DNA from: CAWAMR01 sp963783095
GTDB lineage: Bacteria > Planctomycetota > Planctomycetia > Gemmatales > Gemmataceae
Reading direction: 5' to 3'
NCBI GenBank assembly: GCA_963783095.1
Contig: CAWAMR010000008.1
Span: forward strand, 186,001-250,000
DNA length: 64,000 bases
A program made the translations under genes and the position numbers. Positions 63,205-64,000 of the stretch are shown here, one piece after another (positions within the stretch are counted from its first letter, which is position 1; each line of letters opens with the position of its first letter). The notes under the pieces are model-generated. The model was not told the DNA's origin, ran no database searches, and worked only from the letters and a program-made list of their open reading frames with translations.

Positions 63205-64000
63205 ATGCTCCGCTTCGACCCTACTGAACTCCGAAAATACGGCGGCCTTACGCTCCTGGCGCGGACAGTCGTCGAAGGTTTTTTGACCGGCGTTCACCGT
63301 AGTCCCTATAAAGGTTTCTCCATCGAATTTGCGGAGCATCGGCAATATAGCCCCGGCGATGAGATTCGACACATCGACTGGCGCGCCTACGGCAAGACCG
63401 ATCGCTATTACGTCAAGGAATATGAGGAGGAAACCAACCTCAAAGCCTATCTTCTCGTCGATGCTTCGGCCAGCATGGGCTATAAAGGCAATCCGAAGAA
63501 CCCGACGAAATTTCAATACGCTCAGTACGTCGCTGCATCGATGGCCTACATGATGCTGCATCAAATGGATGCAGTTGGGTTGATTAGCTACGACACAAAA
63601 GTTCGCAGCCTGATTACACCTAAGGCCAATCCAAAACATCTGTTGCAGATCATTCGGTCCCTGGAAGCGACTCAACCAGGCGGCGAAACGGCCATGGCCC
63701 CCATCTGGCATGAACTGGCGGGGCATCATCTCAAGCGCCGGGGACTGGTCATCATTCTTTCGGATTTCTTCGATCAAATTGATGCTCTGATTCGTGCCCT
63801 TCAACATTTGCGGCATCGGCATCATGAGGTAGTATTATTTCAGGTAGTCGCCCCTGAGGAGCTGGAATTTCCCTTCCGGCGCATGACGCAGTTCCGTAAT
63901 CTGGAAAAAGAAGATGACCGTTTGCTGGTCGATGCCCGACGCATGGCGCGAAGAATACCTCAAAAACTTTAACGCTTTCCGAGAGCAGTTGCGCCAACGT
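63205..64000 (+). CDS. DUF58 protein (vWA-like), partial at the window end, one frameshift
   Basis: It starts at ATG 63205 (MLRFDPTELRKYGGLTLLARTVVEGFLTGVHRSPYKGFSIEFAEHRQYSPGDEIRHIDWRAYGKTDRYYVKEYEEETNLKAYLLVDASASMGY). The DUF58 core motif G-D-E-I-R-H-I-D-W-R-A is clear. A MIDAS-like DASASM follows, then GGETAMAPIWHELAGHHLKRRGLVIILSDFFDQ. One frame ends at 63972. The adjacent frame continues AWREEYLKNFNAFREQLRQR to the window edge, so one base is wrong near 63945. It is the usual partner of MoxR ATPases, probably at the membrane or cell envelope. Confidence 0.92.

Overview
The window looks like the chromosome of a planctomycete, probably Gemmataceae-like (inference). Support comes from a DUF1501 protein, a DUF1549/DUF1553 protein with a Big-2-like domain, a PVC-type CxxCH haem protein, a TIGR03067-type domain with HEAT repeats, planctomycete-style leucine-rich repeats, and many long palindromic intergenic repeats. 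Coding is dense on both strands.

Layout. 1-10.1 kb: an LRR protein start, a small unknown protein, DUF1501, two unknown proteins, a MazF-type toxin/antitoxin pair, a decayed chimeric copy of the DUF1549/DUF1501 genes, a HEAT-repeat protein, the intact DUF1549/DUF1553 locus and a Ycf48-like propeller. 10.2-27.3 kb: NUDIX, a large PVC haem protein, LptF/G permease, an AsmA-like protein, a membrane-anchored tyrosine phosphatase, GT2 glycosyltransferase, PHP protein, a zinc-ribbon/Asp-Arg-rich membrane protein, a secreted unknown and a TPR protein.

27.4-57.86 kb reads as one accessory energy and stress island. It holds a SpoIIAA-like protein, a complete Na+-type N-ATPase operon (atpDCQRBEFAG), a small c-type cytochrome, a baeRF-like protein, a desaturase, and a signalling block (ANTAR regulator, GGDEF regulator, receiver-PAS-kinase hybrid, globin-coupled histidine kinase with a double-receiver partner, CsrA, and an NtrC-type sigma-54 activator). 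These are followed by a group 3b-like NiFe hydrogenase operon with its maturation protease, a GNAT/ADP-forming acyl-CoA synthetase, a tandem universal stress protein, a phosphoesterase, Hsp20 and DUF2934. I read four good sigma-54 promoter candidates in it (before the SpoIIAA-like, cytochrome, acyl-CoA synthetase and Hsp20 genes) and a weaker one before atpD. Together with the NtrC-type gene they suggest a sigma-54-driven low-oxygen or low-energy programme (inference). The island ends in a response-regulator gene cut off after about 36 codons.

57.86-64 kb: an MBL-fold protein, tRNA-His, a lipoprotein, PduO-type cobalamin adenosyltransferase, then MoxR and DUF58 genes with a TPR gene apparently inserted between them inside a palindrome.

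A strong caveat applies to the whole window. More than 20 genes carry single-base frameshifts, several in homopolymer runs and many in genes whose protein sequence is otherwise perfectly conserved. This looks like residual sequencing error rather than gene decay. For such genes I give the full span of the repaired reading.
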